Origin: Onthophagus taurus
Lineage: Eukaryota > Arthropoda > Insecta > Coleoptera > Scarabaeidae
DNA: 64,000 nucleotides
NCBI RefSeq assembly: GCF_036711975.1
Contig: NC_091976.1
Coordinates: 10,974,001 to 11,038,000, forward strand
Reading direction: 5' to 3'
Of the stretch, positions 21,287 to 31,804 are shown piece after piece. The notes below the pieces were generated by a model. It searched no databases. It was not told the origin of the DNA and worked only from the letters and a program-made list of their open reading frames with translations. The translations under genes and the position numbers were made by a program. Each line of letters opens with the position of its first letter. Positions within the stretch are counted from its first letter, which is position 1.

Positions 21287-23258
21287 ATGCCTAAAAGTCG
21301 AAGCAATAATCAGATTATTGCAGTTGCTGCCATATATACTTATAAAAAAATATTGGAAAAGTCTAAACAGCGAAACAAAACGGAATGGGTCAAACAATGG
21401 AAACAAGATCCTGAGGTACACGGACATATGCCACTTCTACGTCAATTGAGAGAAAATTACCCAGGCGACTATAAGAATTACTTAAGAATGAATTCGACCA
21501 CATTTGATAAATTATTAGAACTTGTTGGTCCCAAAATTGTGAAGCAAGATACTGTAATGAGACAGAGTATTAGTCCGGAGGAAAGATTAACGGCAACGCT
21601 AAGATTTTTGGCAACGGGTCGATCACTTCAAGATTTGAGTTTCACCACAGGCATTGGTACATCAACTCTTTGTGATTTGATCCCGGAAACTTGTAAGGCC
21701 ATGTTTGAGTCTTTGAAAGGAGAATAAATGAAAGTAAGTAACCTACAAATAATACGAATAATACTTAATTGTACAAATTCCATCCAATGTCCGTGGATCA
21801 GCATTTTTATAACTTTCATTAATCATTTAGCAGTAGAAAATTTAGAAAAGGATTTAAAAAGTAGGCAAATACTTCAAAACAAATCTTTATTTCCGGTAAC
21901 TGTATCGGCAACCAAACGTATCAAAAACTACCCTTTATGATAATAATTACTCTTTTTCAGTTTAAATGTCGATTAATCGTTCTTATCCAAAAAACTAAAC
22001 GAATTCTCGTAAAACGATAAAGCAGTATCATTTGAATCCTGATTTGATTGGGGTAATTGATTCATCTGATTCTGCGAATCATTGGATGCAGCACTTGCTG
22101 AGTACTGTGCCTGCCCTACTGATGACTCAGAAATATTAATAGAATGATAGGATAATGGCGATAATACAGTAGATGATCGTGAACTACTACTGGTGTAAGA
22201 GTTGAGGGGTCTTCTGCTGGATCCATCACACAATTTGGTTTCACTAGATAAATTATTGAAAAGTCCTCTTGCCAGTACTTGATTGATAAGGCTTTCAGCG
22301 TATATGGCTTGGCTTGGGGGCATCCTTTACCTGCCGCATCAAATTCAGTGAGATCCGTAACGTTTTTCTGAGGCTCCAATACGGTTTTACACAATTCAAT
22401 GAATTCTCTGGTTTCTGTGGAAGTATTTGGCCTTTTTTTGTCTCTTTGGAAATGATCCTTTTTTTTTGAAGCTGGTGTCACGACACTCGACGTGGTCTTC
22501 TTAGCCTGGAACAAAATCATTAATTGATTTTTTTCTTTGCAGTTTCCAACTTCTAAAGAAGAATGGCTTAATATTTCTAAGGGATTTCAAGACAGATGGC
22601 ATTTCATAAACTGTGGAGGAGCTTTGGATGGTAAACACATCAGAATAGCGTCTCCTCCTCATTCAGGAGCTCAATACTACAATTATAAAAACTTTTATTC
22701 AATAGTTTTGATGGCGCTAGTGAATTCAAATTACGAATTTATTTTTGTGGATGTGGGAAAAAATGGAAGACTATCAGATGGTGGTGTTATCGAGTACACG
22801 GACTTTTACGATAAATTAATGAAGTCAGAACTCAATTTACCAGATAACTTCGAAACTGTTAATAATTTAAACTATGTGTTCCTTGGGGACGAAGCGTTTA
22901 GTCTACATGAACATTTTTTAAAACCATTTCCACAAAAGGAACTTGATTATGCAAAACGAATCTTTAATTATAGATTGTCCAGGGCAAGGAACGTAACAGA
23001 AAATACTTTTGGTCAAATAGCAGCTAAATTCAGAATTCTCCACACAGCAATAAACATGGCTCCCACAAAAATAAAATATGTAGTATTAGCTATTTGCGCA
23101 TTACACAATTTTTTGTTAAAACTAAAATCACCATATGTATCACAGCGAGAAATACTAGTTCATCAGCAAAAATAGTACGTGAAGCTTATATGCATTATTT
23201 CAATGGAGATGGAAAAATAGACTTTCAAGATGATATGCTTCGAAAAGGAAAAGTATAA
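21287..23258 (+). pseudogene. Harbinger 2 transposase (HARBI1-like), two exons around an antisense exon
   Basis: Exon 1 is 21287-21733 (ATGAAA|GTAAGT) and exon 2 is 22543-23258 (TTTCTTTGCAG at 22532-22542); the intron position matches that of Harbinger 1. Exon 1 has the helix-rich N-terminal region (YKNYLRMNSTTFDKLLELV, ISPEERLTATLRFLATGRS). Exon 2 has the full DDE core: GGALDGKHIRIASP, FLGDEAFSL and RNVTENTFGQIAAKFRIL. A TAA at 21725-21727, two codons before the donor, interrupts exon 1. A frameshift near 23115-23150 moves the last ~35 codons (KIVREAYMHYFN...) to another frame ending at 23258. The intron contains the last exon of the opposing MADF gene. Confidence 0.92.
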
Positions 23259-23853
23259 ACTTTTTGTTAATTAAATAAGTACCTTCATCTATCATTACTT
23301 GAAAGGGTATCCAGTTGTAAGAATGCCTATTACCTGTGTAATAAAATAACATGTCAAATAAACTTACCTCGGTGTTTTCAATATTTTCCTTATTTCCTAG
23401 AGTGCTAACAAGTTCTTCAGAAAATCCGACCGATGCTTCCTGATCCTGCTCCAAATCATCCTCCTCAAGAATCTGATTATCCTCGGTGTTAGGAATGTTA
23501 CTTATACTAGCAGTGGGTAGTTCCTGATCCTTCGTGAATAATAGCAAGTCGAAATACCACAAAGATAGTACATAAACATCATCAGTTGATGATCCACTTC
23601 TCTTTGACAACTCTACTTTCTTGAGTTCCTTTCGGAAAGATCCTCGCAAGCTCTGAATCTTTTTAACCGCAAAATCGCGATTTGCCTCTGGATATATGCT
23701 TTGGCAAAGTTTCACCAACTTTTCGTATGCATCGTTTTTTAAATTTTTGTTTGTGTACTCTTTAGATCTTATTTTCCATAAGCACGGATTAGATTTATAT
23801 TCCTCTATGAAGTTGATCATGAAATCTTTTGACCAATATCGCGTATCAGCCAT
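21973..23853 (-). pseudogene. Harbinger 2 MADF-domain partner protein, two exons around an antisense exon
   Basis: Exon 1 is 23853-23368, 162 codons, and starts with MADTRYWSKDFMINFIEEY. It is a full MADF domain with CLWKIRSKEY, FAVKKIQSLRGSFRKELKKV and LSLWYFDLLLFTKDQ, then an acidic tail. The donor is GAG|GTAAGT. Exon 2 is 22505-21973 (acceptor TTTTGTTCCAG); it is Lys/Ser/Thr-rich, then carries a BESS-like end (MPPSQAIYAESLINQVLARGLFNNL) and a Ser/Gln-rich tail. A one-base shift near 22322 separates the two halves of exon 2. The 862-bp intron (22506-23367) contains the whole of transposase exon 2. Confidence 0.88.
22506..22542. promoter_or_regulatory. Back-to-back 3' splice sites of two opposing genes
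   Basis: This 37-bp block is the 3' end of both introns. On the plus strand it reads into TTTTTTTCTTTGCAG before transposase exon 2 (22543). On the minus strand it reads into GATTTTGTTCCAG before MADF exon 2 (22505). The polypyrimidine tract and the branch region (TTAAT / ATTAATGA) of both have to fit into it. Confidence 0.8.
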
Positions 23854-24087
23854 AATAAGTTATTTTTATGTCAAATACTTGCAAAATAAACCCACACTTT
23901 AGACCGCGTGAAAGTATTTTTCAAAAGAGACAAAACTCCGCGATAAAAGCGTCCCGAACTCGACTGCTGTATCACGCGTTCCTAACATGCGCGCGCAAAA
24001 TGTGTTCACAAGCAAGTTTAAACCTGCGCGACTGGAACGGGCCATTCCAAGACTGCGTGAAAGTGTGTACGTGTGAAAGCCCCTAAT

Positions 24088-24480
24088 GCCGAAGAGGCCC
24101 AGCGGAACCTTCCTGCGCTCCTCACACCCGCGGAAATAGATTTGCGCGGATTGATTTAACTCTCATTATAAAATCGCATTTCAATTTAATTAGGCGGTCA
24201 GAATGATGTTAGCTTCAATCTCATACGATAACGCGTTATCGAGATATCACTACTTCACATAATGTAGTTTTTTTTGAAAATGGGTCAGAAAAAGCATGTT
24301 TAGTATACTTTAGGCAATGTGTGGTCGAAATTTAGATTTTTTTCGATGAACCGTTCGCGTGTAAAAATTTGAAATTACCACACATTATAAAGAATTAAAT
24401 TTCGCATCCAACAAAAGTGGTCTCGATTTTTCCTACAGCAGGTTTACCTAATACAATAATCCGCAATTTTTGCAGAGCGC
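24088..24480. other. Unassigned DNA
   Basis: Target DNA to the right of Harbinger 2. The first 80 bases are GC-richer, the rest is AT-rich. No coding, repeat or RNA signal is recognised. Confidence 0.4.
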
Positions 24481-24496
24481 TAATGGAGTAGGATGG

Positions 24497-25600
24497 TCAT
24501 TTAATCCTCCTCTGTCCGCAGTGACCGAGATTTTCCAGAACGTCTTGGTTTAACCGATGAGATAATACATACTCTACATTATAATCAAATTTTAAATCTT
24601 CATACAATCCCTTTAACGAATCAATTGATGTAAGTATTCCTGTTTGGAATGTGTGAAGTGTTCTTTTATTTTTGCATTTCGTATTTACAATAGTATTATA
24701 CGTTTCATTTATTGAATCCGTTTGTATTTCAATATGTTTACCATATCCACACTTTAGCGGAACACTGTGATTAGGAATGTATGAATTCATGACATTGGAC
24801 CAATTGTTTACAATATTAATAAAATTACTAAGTGCTAAAGCTTCTTTACTGTTCGGGTAATAATGTTTTAATGCCATAGCAGTGGAATGAGATAAAAGTT
24901 CCGAAGCTAACATAACATTTTGGCTTCTAGCACCTTCACACGAAATATGTTCCGAGTTTAATTTGAAACAACTGCTTATTTCTGTGTTACATTCGCTTAT
25001 TAGTTCAAGGTAAGTTTTATTTATAACGGTATCTTTAACTTGCAATTCTGAATCCAATAGCCAATTCCGAATTAATTTTAGAAGATGAGGGACATCAGCA
25101 AAAAAGTTAATTCTCTTTATGGTCATTGGATGCAACATATAAGAATGTTCGTAATTAATACTCAATTCTCTCCACAATCCAATGTTTGAGGGTCCACAGT
25201 CTGAAACGCAAGCTACTACTTGAAAATCAATCTCGCATAATTTACGAATTAATTGGGACAACAGAGTTGATGTCATTCTGATGTCAAAGTCGGCAAATAT
25301 AGGCTGTTTCCATGACCCAAAAATTCCTTTAGCATTCACAACCTGCATCTGGGAATGTGGACCAATAATTTGGTCAACCTTAGTATCATATTCGTACAGT
25401 TCTGCCACTTTCATTTCATCAAACGACAAAACTACAAGTTTTTCTTGCTCGTTGTAATTCTTTCCTGCCACTGGTAGTACGAGTAACATGTGGTGTACAA
25501 TTCCCTGCCTCATGTCAATTTTGGCACACCAATATTTAAGAGTAGATATACCTAACAGCGGAAAAAAATAATATGGATAATTTGTATATGCAATATGCAC
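24497..25600 (-). pseudogene. P-type relic 2: transposase catalytic core, C-terminally truncated
   Basis: It has 367 residues; the credible part begins near LLGISTLKYWC (about 25560) just after a CCGCTGTTAG acceptor-like site. It shows VVLSFDEMKVAELYEYD (first catalytic Asp), VVACVSDCGPSNIGLWREL (second Asp), FADVPHLLKLIRNWLLD, and the insertion region with ...HSTAMALKHYY and FNIxNxWxDVMNS-like helices. The C-terminal signature with the last acidic residue is missing: the reading ends at LENLGHCGQRRIK. Confidence 0.88.
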
Positions 25601-25619
25601 ACAATTTATGTAATAATTT

Positions 25620-25803
25620 ACCTGATAGCGGAGAGTTTAAATTATTCCGTAAATATAAATGCAGAAAAGAAGTATATACGATCGATACAAGTGAGCAACA
25701 AGTAAATGCGACTATTCGGAGTGTTACGGTCCAGGTTTTAATTAAAGAAACAACTTATTAAAAAGCTAATATTTCGGTTATTTATTGTAACCTTCCTCAG
25801 AGC
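25620..25803 (-). repeat. Penelope-type 3' end fragment with hammerhead-like motif
   Basis: On the minus strand 25803-25764 contains GCT, CTGAGGA, a stem II (GGTTA/TAACC), GAAA, TATTA and AGC. CTGAGGA fits the CUGANGA core and GCT/AGC can pair as stem I. The following sequence is AT-rich. It breaks the P-type relic between THAP and catalytic parts. There is no coding sequence, so the family call rests on the ribozyme-like motif. Confidence 0.5.
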
Positions 25804-25915
25804 ATTTTTAGCGTTGTTTTTTGAAACTAACAATTATAGAATAATGGTTTTCGGTTAGCCACCCCTGCTATATGTATACTATGTTTTGTTGGGTTGTACT
25901 CAACTTCATAGTGGG

Positions 25916-26159
25916 TACAGTACTTTCTTTAAAAGCACTCTCGGTTTCATATGTAATAATTCAGCTCGGAGGTCACGCTCAAAATCATCTGGTTGGAAAT
26001 GTAATGAATAAACTCGTGCAGTAGCAGCTTTAGTGCCCTCGTTGCACTCCTGAAGCCAAAGTCTACGTAAGTTTTCGTCCTTCGGAATCGAAAAGAACGA
26101 TATATTTAACCCAATAAACCTTGATACATGGTAAGATGAGCGACAATTTTTGGAGGCAT
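25916..26159 (-). pseudogene. P-type relic 2: degenerate THAP domain
   Basis: It reads from ATG at 26159 with a one-base deletion after the fourth codon. The THAP features present are a first Cys (NCRSSY), FFSIPKDENLRRLWLQECN, and VYSLHFQPDDFERD. The second Cys and the late Cys of the C2CH set are both Tyr here, so zinc binding is lost. It ends at a stop at 25916-25918. Confidence 0.75.
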
Positions 26160-26950
26160 CTAAAATTATAAATGGGTGTAATTTTATAACATATAGTTAT
26201 AAACTTACATTGATAGGATAACCTGTGGGCGATAACCAAATAATAATTAATTACTATGAGTTATTTTATAAATTTTCCTGGAACGCTGAATTTCCTACAC
26301 TATCAGGTATCTGTAAAATTCACATAAAGTTCTTTTAGTTTCTATACGCATTTTAAAAAGTGCCATAAATCATATCTTTTTGTTTATTGACTAATTGTGA
26401 TAAATAAAAAAATAACAACAATTAATAATATAGTAATATTTTGCATTCACCGTTTGGCATTAATTAATTAAAATTTTATAATAAATAAAAGAGATATGCA
26501 TGTTAAGGCTTTTACAATAATAAATTAAATGGAATGAATCATTGAAGGATAATAACGCATACATACCTAATATACATATAAACACAAATAAACTAAACAC
26601 TAATAATAAATTGTCTTGTAAAATAAATTAATCTAGGACTAAATCGCTACAATAAAATAATAACACCAAAACACACGTCGCCTCGCGTAGCTCGTCAGCG
26701 TCTGTAACATGTGACGTCACGATTAGGCCATGTCAGTTTTCGTACGTTGAAAGCCTTGGTCTGGCCAACCTGGTACAATACGCTTTACGAACCTTGCTTA
26801 CACTACTCAATCCTAGTGACGCTCACTTTTGATTTAAATATTTATCTCACTCCCACTTACACCATTTAATCCTAGGTGGCACGATTTTATTTAAATTTTT
26901 CTGTTTACCTTTTATAAAAATAACCAGATCTAGTTACTTTTAATACCAAA
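26160..26950. other. Non-coding AT-rich DNA
   Basis: A short GC-richer stretch around 26670-26810 has the palindrome TGACGTCA. No gene is recognised. Confidence 0.4.
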
Positions 26951-26977
26951 ACTTAAACTATATAAAAAACTTCTTAT

Positions 26978-27376
26978 TTGCTTAATATCAATTTATTCGG
27001 AACCGGTTACGAGCTTAGCCCATATTCTTTTCTGAAATTACTCTCAAATTGTCATATGGAGAAGATAGACACTCTTGACAAATGCGGTGTTTATTCTATA
27101 GAATGTTCTAACTGTGATGGAATATACATAGGACAAACAGGAAGAAGATTAGGCATACGAATACAAGAACACAAGAATAAATGTAATTCAAATATCTACA
27201 GACATCACTCTGACACTGGACACATAATAAATTACAATAATGTTAAAATCATTCATCAATGTAGTAAAGGCCCAAAAATGGACTTACTAGAACAATATGA
27301 AATTTATAAATTCAAGAGAAAAAAAGAATACACATTATTGAATGATCAAATCGACATTGAATATAACACAAATTAA
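26978..27376 (+). CDS. GIY-YIG endonuclease domain of a Penelope-like element
   Basis: It has 132 residues; the first ~20 come from the inverted arm and are not part of the domain. It has the Cys linker SIECSNCDGIYIGQTGRRLGIR (GIY-YIG signature with the catalytic Arg), the EHKNKC helix, HHSDTGHII (His) and LLEQYEIYKFK (Glu). It then ends in TLLNDQIDIEY, a common Penelope C-terminus. The frame of the remaining domain is intact but the RT half of the protein is missing. Confidence 0.88.
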   Translation: MLNINLFGTGYELSPYSFLKLLSNCHMEKIDTLDKCGVYSIECSNCDGIYIGQTGRRLGIRIQEHKNKCNSNIYRHHSDTGHIINYNNVKIIHQCSKGPKMDLLEQYEIYKFKRKKEYTLLNDQIDIEYNTN

Positions 27377-27827
27377 CCCTTTATTGAAATATTTAAACGA
27401 TTCTCCTATATAGTGTGATGCGAATTTTGTTATTTATTGGTTATATTTTTTATTGTTTGTAATTTTTCTTAAAAATTCATATCTTTTTTCGTTTAGGTTC
27501 TTGTATCCGGTTTTATTTTTCTGTTTCATAGTCGTTTTTCTCGTGCTCATGTCAAGTTTTGTTTCGTGCGTTTCGTTCTTTTTAAAGTGTTTTAAAATAT
27601 TTTATCTATACAATTTTATTTATACACTGTGTTTTTAACTTTAATTGTTCACAATAACATACATCATTATTGACTGATATATTTCAATATGTATTCTTTT
27701 CATAATTTTTATTTTAATGACGTCGTGGGTTTCTTTTTAACTATTTGACAGTAAGTTTATGATTGTAATACTTTTATTCTGTTTTTCATTATATTTAATT
27801 GATCATAATGTAATTACTTTTACGTAG

Positions 27828-27868
27828 ATTCGGCTAATGATGGGCTAAGCTCGAAACCGGTTCCGAAT
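27828..27868 (+). ncRNA. Hammerhead-ribozyme-like motif
   Basis: ATTCGG (27828-27833) pairs with CCGAAT (27863-27868). CTAATGA lies at 27834-27840, a short stem II (GGGC/GCTC, one wobble) follows, then GAAA at 27853-27856 and CCGG. CTAATGA departs from CUGANGA at one core base (G to A), so this copy may be inactive. The left arm has GTAA in place of GAAA. Confidence 0.55.
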
Positions 27869-27911
27869 AAATTGATATTAAGCAAGTAAGAAGTTTTTTA
27901 TATAGTTTAAA

Positions 27912-28475
27912 TTTGAAATTTAAAACTTGCAACATGAAATACCAACCAAAAAATTTTCCCCCCAAACTTTGGTTGGCACCGTTCCCTATATTTTATACAT
28001 TGAGCGCGTGACATCAGCAGGAGCACCAGGAGCAATTTCCGGTCCAGAACTCCCATTGTTACACTACTGAAATTCTACTTGAACATACATGCGGGGTAGA
28101 GGTGGTTTGTGAAAAGTTCGCAAAAGGAAACGCTGCTAAAAAATCTACAACCTTCAGAAAAACAGATTATCATTAATCTATAAGATAATTTATATTGTCC
28201 TTTACTCTCAATTAGTTTAAATGATTGTAGACATCATTATAAATCTACAAGTAATCGTGTAATTGAAAATGTTAAATTAATTAGTAAATTTTTAAAATTA
28301 GGTGAGAAATAAGTATTTAGAAAAATCGTTTGTAGAAAATAAGGTTCTTTGTAGCGAATTGTAACGTATCTAAAACAAAAAAAACAAAAATTTAACGTTG
28401 AACAATTGAAATAACAATTGAAATACTTCAAGATCACTTTAATGGATTTAAAAAAAAAATTGAATGCATATGCCC
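27912..28475. other. Non-coding AT-rich DNA
   Basis: Nothing recognised. Around 27960-28110 it is less AT-rich but has no open frame of note. Confidence 0.4.
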
Positions 28476-28790
28476 TCATAGTGCCCGAATTAAAAAAAAA
28501 ATGTCTATACGCTGTATGTCATTAATACGTTCAAATTTTTTTGCTAGAATGAGTTTTCCACTTTTTGTATAAAACTTTTGTCCAGTATTTCGCTTAATTT
28601 TGTTTCTTTGTTGCATATATTTTCCTTTGATTTGTTCTGCAGAATCTAAGTTTTCAGTAACAACATCCTCATCTGATGAAGATTCTACCTCTATTATTCT
28701 TCTTCCCTTCTTACGATTCGTTAATTTGTTGTTCATATCGGAATTATCTTCATCCTCTGAATCTAAGATTATTCTTCTCTTTATATTCAA
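28476..28790 (-). CDS. Short unrecognised acidic/basic reading frame
   Basis: It has 104 residues. It starts MNIKRRIILDSEDEDNSD, followed by a second acidic Ser patch (EVESSSDEDVV) and a basic KYMQQRNKIKRNTGQKFY.KSGKLILAKKF segment. The R-N-T/S-G-x-x-Y...GK pattern resembles the N-terminus of insect repeat-encoded proteins that I cannot name. The last residues run into an A-rich tract, so it is probably a truncated gene or transposon fragment. Confidence 0.3.
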   Translation of the reverse strand: MNIKRRIILDSEDEDNSDMNNKLTNRKKGRRIIEVESSSDEDVVTENLDSAEQIKGKYMQQRNKIKRNTGQKFYTKSGKLILAKKFERINDIQRIDIFFLIRAL

Positions 28791-28799
28791 AACAAAAAA

Positions 28800-30950
28800 A
28801 ACTAAAATTTAACGTTATAATTTTTTTATTTCCTTAAAAATTTAATTCTTATTTCTTAATTCCCTAACTAGGGGAATCAACCCCCATCAAGTGGAGGTTG
28901 ATGTCCATTGAAGTGGTAACCGCAGGATAGCCTTGAAGTTAGGGAGTAGCTACCCCATAATCACATCATCCCTATTGACCTTACAAATTGAATTAGATAG
29001 CAACATAAATTCGTGTAACTTTTAGAATTTCTTAATGGAAAATTGCTTAAACGGAAATCGGATTTTAAACCTTCAACACTTAACCAATTGTATCAATTGA
29101 AATAAATTAAAAAATTTATTTGAAAATTAAATAATTTAACGTAATTCTTATTAGAATAATAATCTTGCAACCACTAAATGAGGTTAAATAAAGTTAGATA
29201 AAGAATACGAATTTCAACTCTACGCTTAAATGCGATAGTTTTAAAATATACAGTTTAGTATTATTTAACTTGCTCTTCGTTAACATATAATAATGCAATG
29301 GCTCTATTCAACGCACTTTAAAAGAGTTAACCCACAAAAATCTATCTAAACATATCGCAACGTGTTATCACTAATTCAATACTTGCCGTGGAAGGTAGTG
29401 TTAGAGTTGTGGAAAACGTGGTTCGAAGATAATTGGAATGAACTGGGGACGCATAAAAAATGTCATGATAATGTAGACGTGAGGTGTATAACAATGGATG
29501 TATTTAATTATGATCTAAATCATACGATGCATTGTAGAAATTTTCAGGTAAATTAGAAATTAAAATATAGGCTATAACGCTAAATGAAATTTTAAGTATG
29601 CTTTAGTGATGAAATGTTCAACCAAATAAATGTTGATGGAGTCGTATGTGCGACGATAAGATACGTTCAAACTAATCACGGACGTGTATGCGGGAAGTTC
29701 GATTGGGAGCTTAGAATAAAAATGGTTTTTTTTTGAAAATAAAGAAGGATTTCAACGCAATTAAATGGACATTAGTGTAGAACAAAAAATTATCAATAAG
29801 AATGAGTTCGTAGAGTTAGTGGAAAGCGAGAGTATGTGGAGCGCTTTTTGTTTGATACGTCCTAATTTTCAAGTAAGATTAAGAGTATCATGTTCCGAAG
29901 TGGTTTATACATTTTAGCTGCAGAAGTAGCGTGTTATTAAATCAATTGAAGAAGACATTAGAATAGAACATAAAAGTATCAATAAGAACCAATTCGTAGA
30001 TTTAGTGAAAAGCGAGAGTATGTGGTGTGCTTTTTGCTTGATACGTCCTAATTTTGAATTAAATTTAAGAGGATCATGTTTCGAACTGATTCATAGATTT
30101 TTAGATGTATAATAGAAAATAAGAAGTTAGTTTATTATAATTTAGGTATACTATTTTTAAATAAAGAGATATAGACAACCGAACAGACGTACGCGTTTGC
30201 TTAGTTGCATATAAATTCAAGCAATTGTTTGATATTTCTAAATAACCCAAACACAGTGCGAATTGCATAACGGAATTAATATTACTTCACTTATATCAAA
30301 AAAAGTAAATGAAATATGAACATTAAAGTTATATGTTCCAAATAATAATAATAGGCAAATCTTAATATATGTATGTAGGGTATGGAATTTGACGAATAAA
30401 ACAAATTAAATTCATTGGATCAATTTACTCTAAATAAATTAAAAATTAAAATTAATATAAATATAATAATTTAAAATGAATAAACTTATATCCTAATCAA
30501 TCAATCTTGTATAATATGTAGACAAACGTCTCCATATCGGCAAAGTACATTCCAGGCATAAGGGTCGTGAAACCCCTCGTTCAGCTATATCGGGGAATAT
30601 TCCTCGAAATGAAAATAAATTTTTGTACCCTCTAAAATTAAAGATATAAATCAGTAAATTCAATGAAATTAAACCTCTGTAGTTAGACTTACTTTTAAAT
30701 GGGGAGGTAGAAGTTTCCCCGCAATTTTCGCGACTATTATTTTAACTGAAAAAATATGATTTTTAAACTAAAACTTAAACTAAACTGTAACAATATAGAG
30801 CTCACCTCTTTGATTGTACATCGTTGAAAAGAAAATGCGGTAAAACGATATTGCATAAGGTTTTATGCAGCAAAGGCTTATCAAATGTGGTTGCTTAAGA
30901 AAAAAAAACTTGAGTGAAATTCGACAACACAAACGTTTGAAAATTAAATT
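28800..30950. other. Unassigned AT-rich DNA with a diverged direct duplication
   Basis: No complete gene. Two similar blocks occur at about 29776-29895 and 29958-30075 (AGCGAGAGTATGTGG, TTGATACGTCCTAATTTT in both). Each translates to a similar peptide style (INKNEFVELVESESMW / INKNQFVDLVKSESMW). A short frame at 29362-29556 (CITMDVFNYDLNHTMHC) may belong to the same unknown element. Confidence 0.4.
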
Positions 30951-30988
30951 TTATTGAAAAAAATAATTCACATCGATACAAAGAAATT

Positions 30989-31804
30989 TTATGATATATC
31001 TTTATTTGATATCCAAGAATTATGCGATGAATAGAATCCTAACCATTTTACGTACAACCTGTCCTTCTTCCTTTTCAACACCCTTTCAACGAGGTAAACG
31101 TTGGGTTGAGCGGTCCTTTGAAGTTCGAATTCGTAAAAAGCACTTTTAATCAGCTGTCCACGAATGTCCTCCAATAAATATGAAATTGGATCTGTGATTT
31201 TCACTTTAACGATTTTAAACAATTCGGCGGTCCAGTTGGGCAAATATCATTTATTAAACACATGTTTATGTTTACTGATACCAACGGTATCTCCAACTCT
31301 AAACTTTCCTCTGCCGGCAATTTTAATATGATTGCACACTGTATTGAGAAGTTTATTGTGTACAGATTTCGAATTTATTTCAGATGGTTACATTTTCGTA
31401 GTTATATGTTTTGTACTGTTATATCGACACGTTATATCCTTTAATAGGTGTGCCCATTTATGGTTCCCATATAGACTAAAGAACTTGTAAATCTTCTGTT
31501 TAACAGTTCGAATTACACATTCAGCCATCGACACTTTCATAACGCTATACGTTGAAAAATGATTAATTTTCCGATTTCTGATTAATCCGACATCAGCCAT
31601 TTAAAGTGACAGTTGTACAACTCTGCCCTGATCGGTTTGAAGATTTCGAGACACGCGACCGTCGGTGAGAATTGAGCGTAGCGCGGTATCCGCCTGCCAT
31701 AAGTCATCGATCCCCTTCAGTATGGTTCTTCGTCTAGCAAAAATACCTCTAGCGGGCCGATGGAGCTCCTCCACAATGACACGTTTCGCATCTGACACCT
31801 CCAT
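30989..31804 (-). pseudogene. Polinton integrase, three frame-shifted pieces
   Basis: Piece 1 (31804-31601) has EELHRPARGIFARRRTILKGIDDLWQAD (zinc region and first catalytic Asp) and LQTDQG (second Asp region, Asn replaced by Gln). Piece 2 (31600-31388) has the helix with AECVIRTVKQK (Glu region) and HLLKDITCRYN. Piece 3 (31243-30989) has the SH3-like and chromodomain part (WTAELFKIVKV, YEFELQRT, VYLVERVLKRKKDRLYVKWLGFYSSHNSW). Large parts between the first and second Asp are deleted. Confidence 0.85.

Larger units (their letters stand above)
20989..24084 (+). mobile_element. PIF/Harbinger DNA transposon 2, interleaved genes
   Basis: It is 3,096 bp with about 50-bp terminal inverted repeats (AGGGGCTTTCACACGTAC...; right copy 24036-24084) and AAT target duplications at 20986-20988 and 24085-24087. 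It encodes a DDE transposase (plus) and a MADF partner (minus). Unlike Harbinger 1, the exons alternate along the DNA: transposase exon 1, MADF exon 2, transposase exon 2, MADF exon 1. It carries a few inactivating changes. Confidence 0.93.
24497..26159 (-). mobile_element. Second P/THAP9-type transposon relic
   Basis: A degraded THAP domain (26159-25916) is followed on the minus strand by an inserted Penelope-type fragment (about 25620-25803) and by an RNase H-like transposase core (25560-24497). The protein differs clearly from the relic at 5-17 kb, so it is a different P-type family. Confidence 0.82.
26951..27911 (+). mobile_element. Penelope-like element, short 5'-truncated copy
   Basis: It has ~70-bp inverted arms (26951-27021 and 27842-27911; TTATTCGGAACCGG... 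/ CCGGTTCCGAATAA) around a GIY-YIG reading frame and a 3' UTR. The RT is absent. A hammerhead-like motif lies at the right arm. Confidence 0.82.

Noticed and set aside
17956-23853. HARBI1 and MADF-BESS as host genes
   Set aside because: Both genes lie within matching terminal inverted repeats and target duplications, twice, and carry frameshifts or stops.
26700-26730. TGACGTCA as a CRE promoter
   Set aside because: A single 8-bp palindrome without TATA, Inr or a gene nearby.
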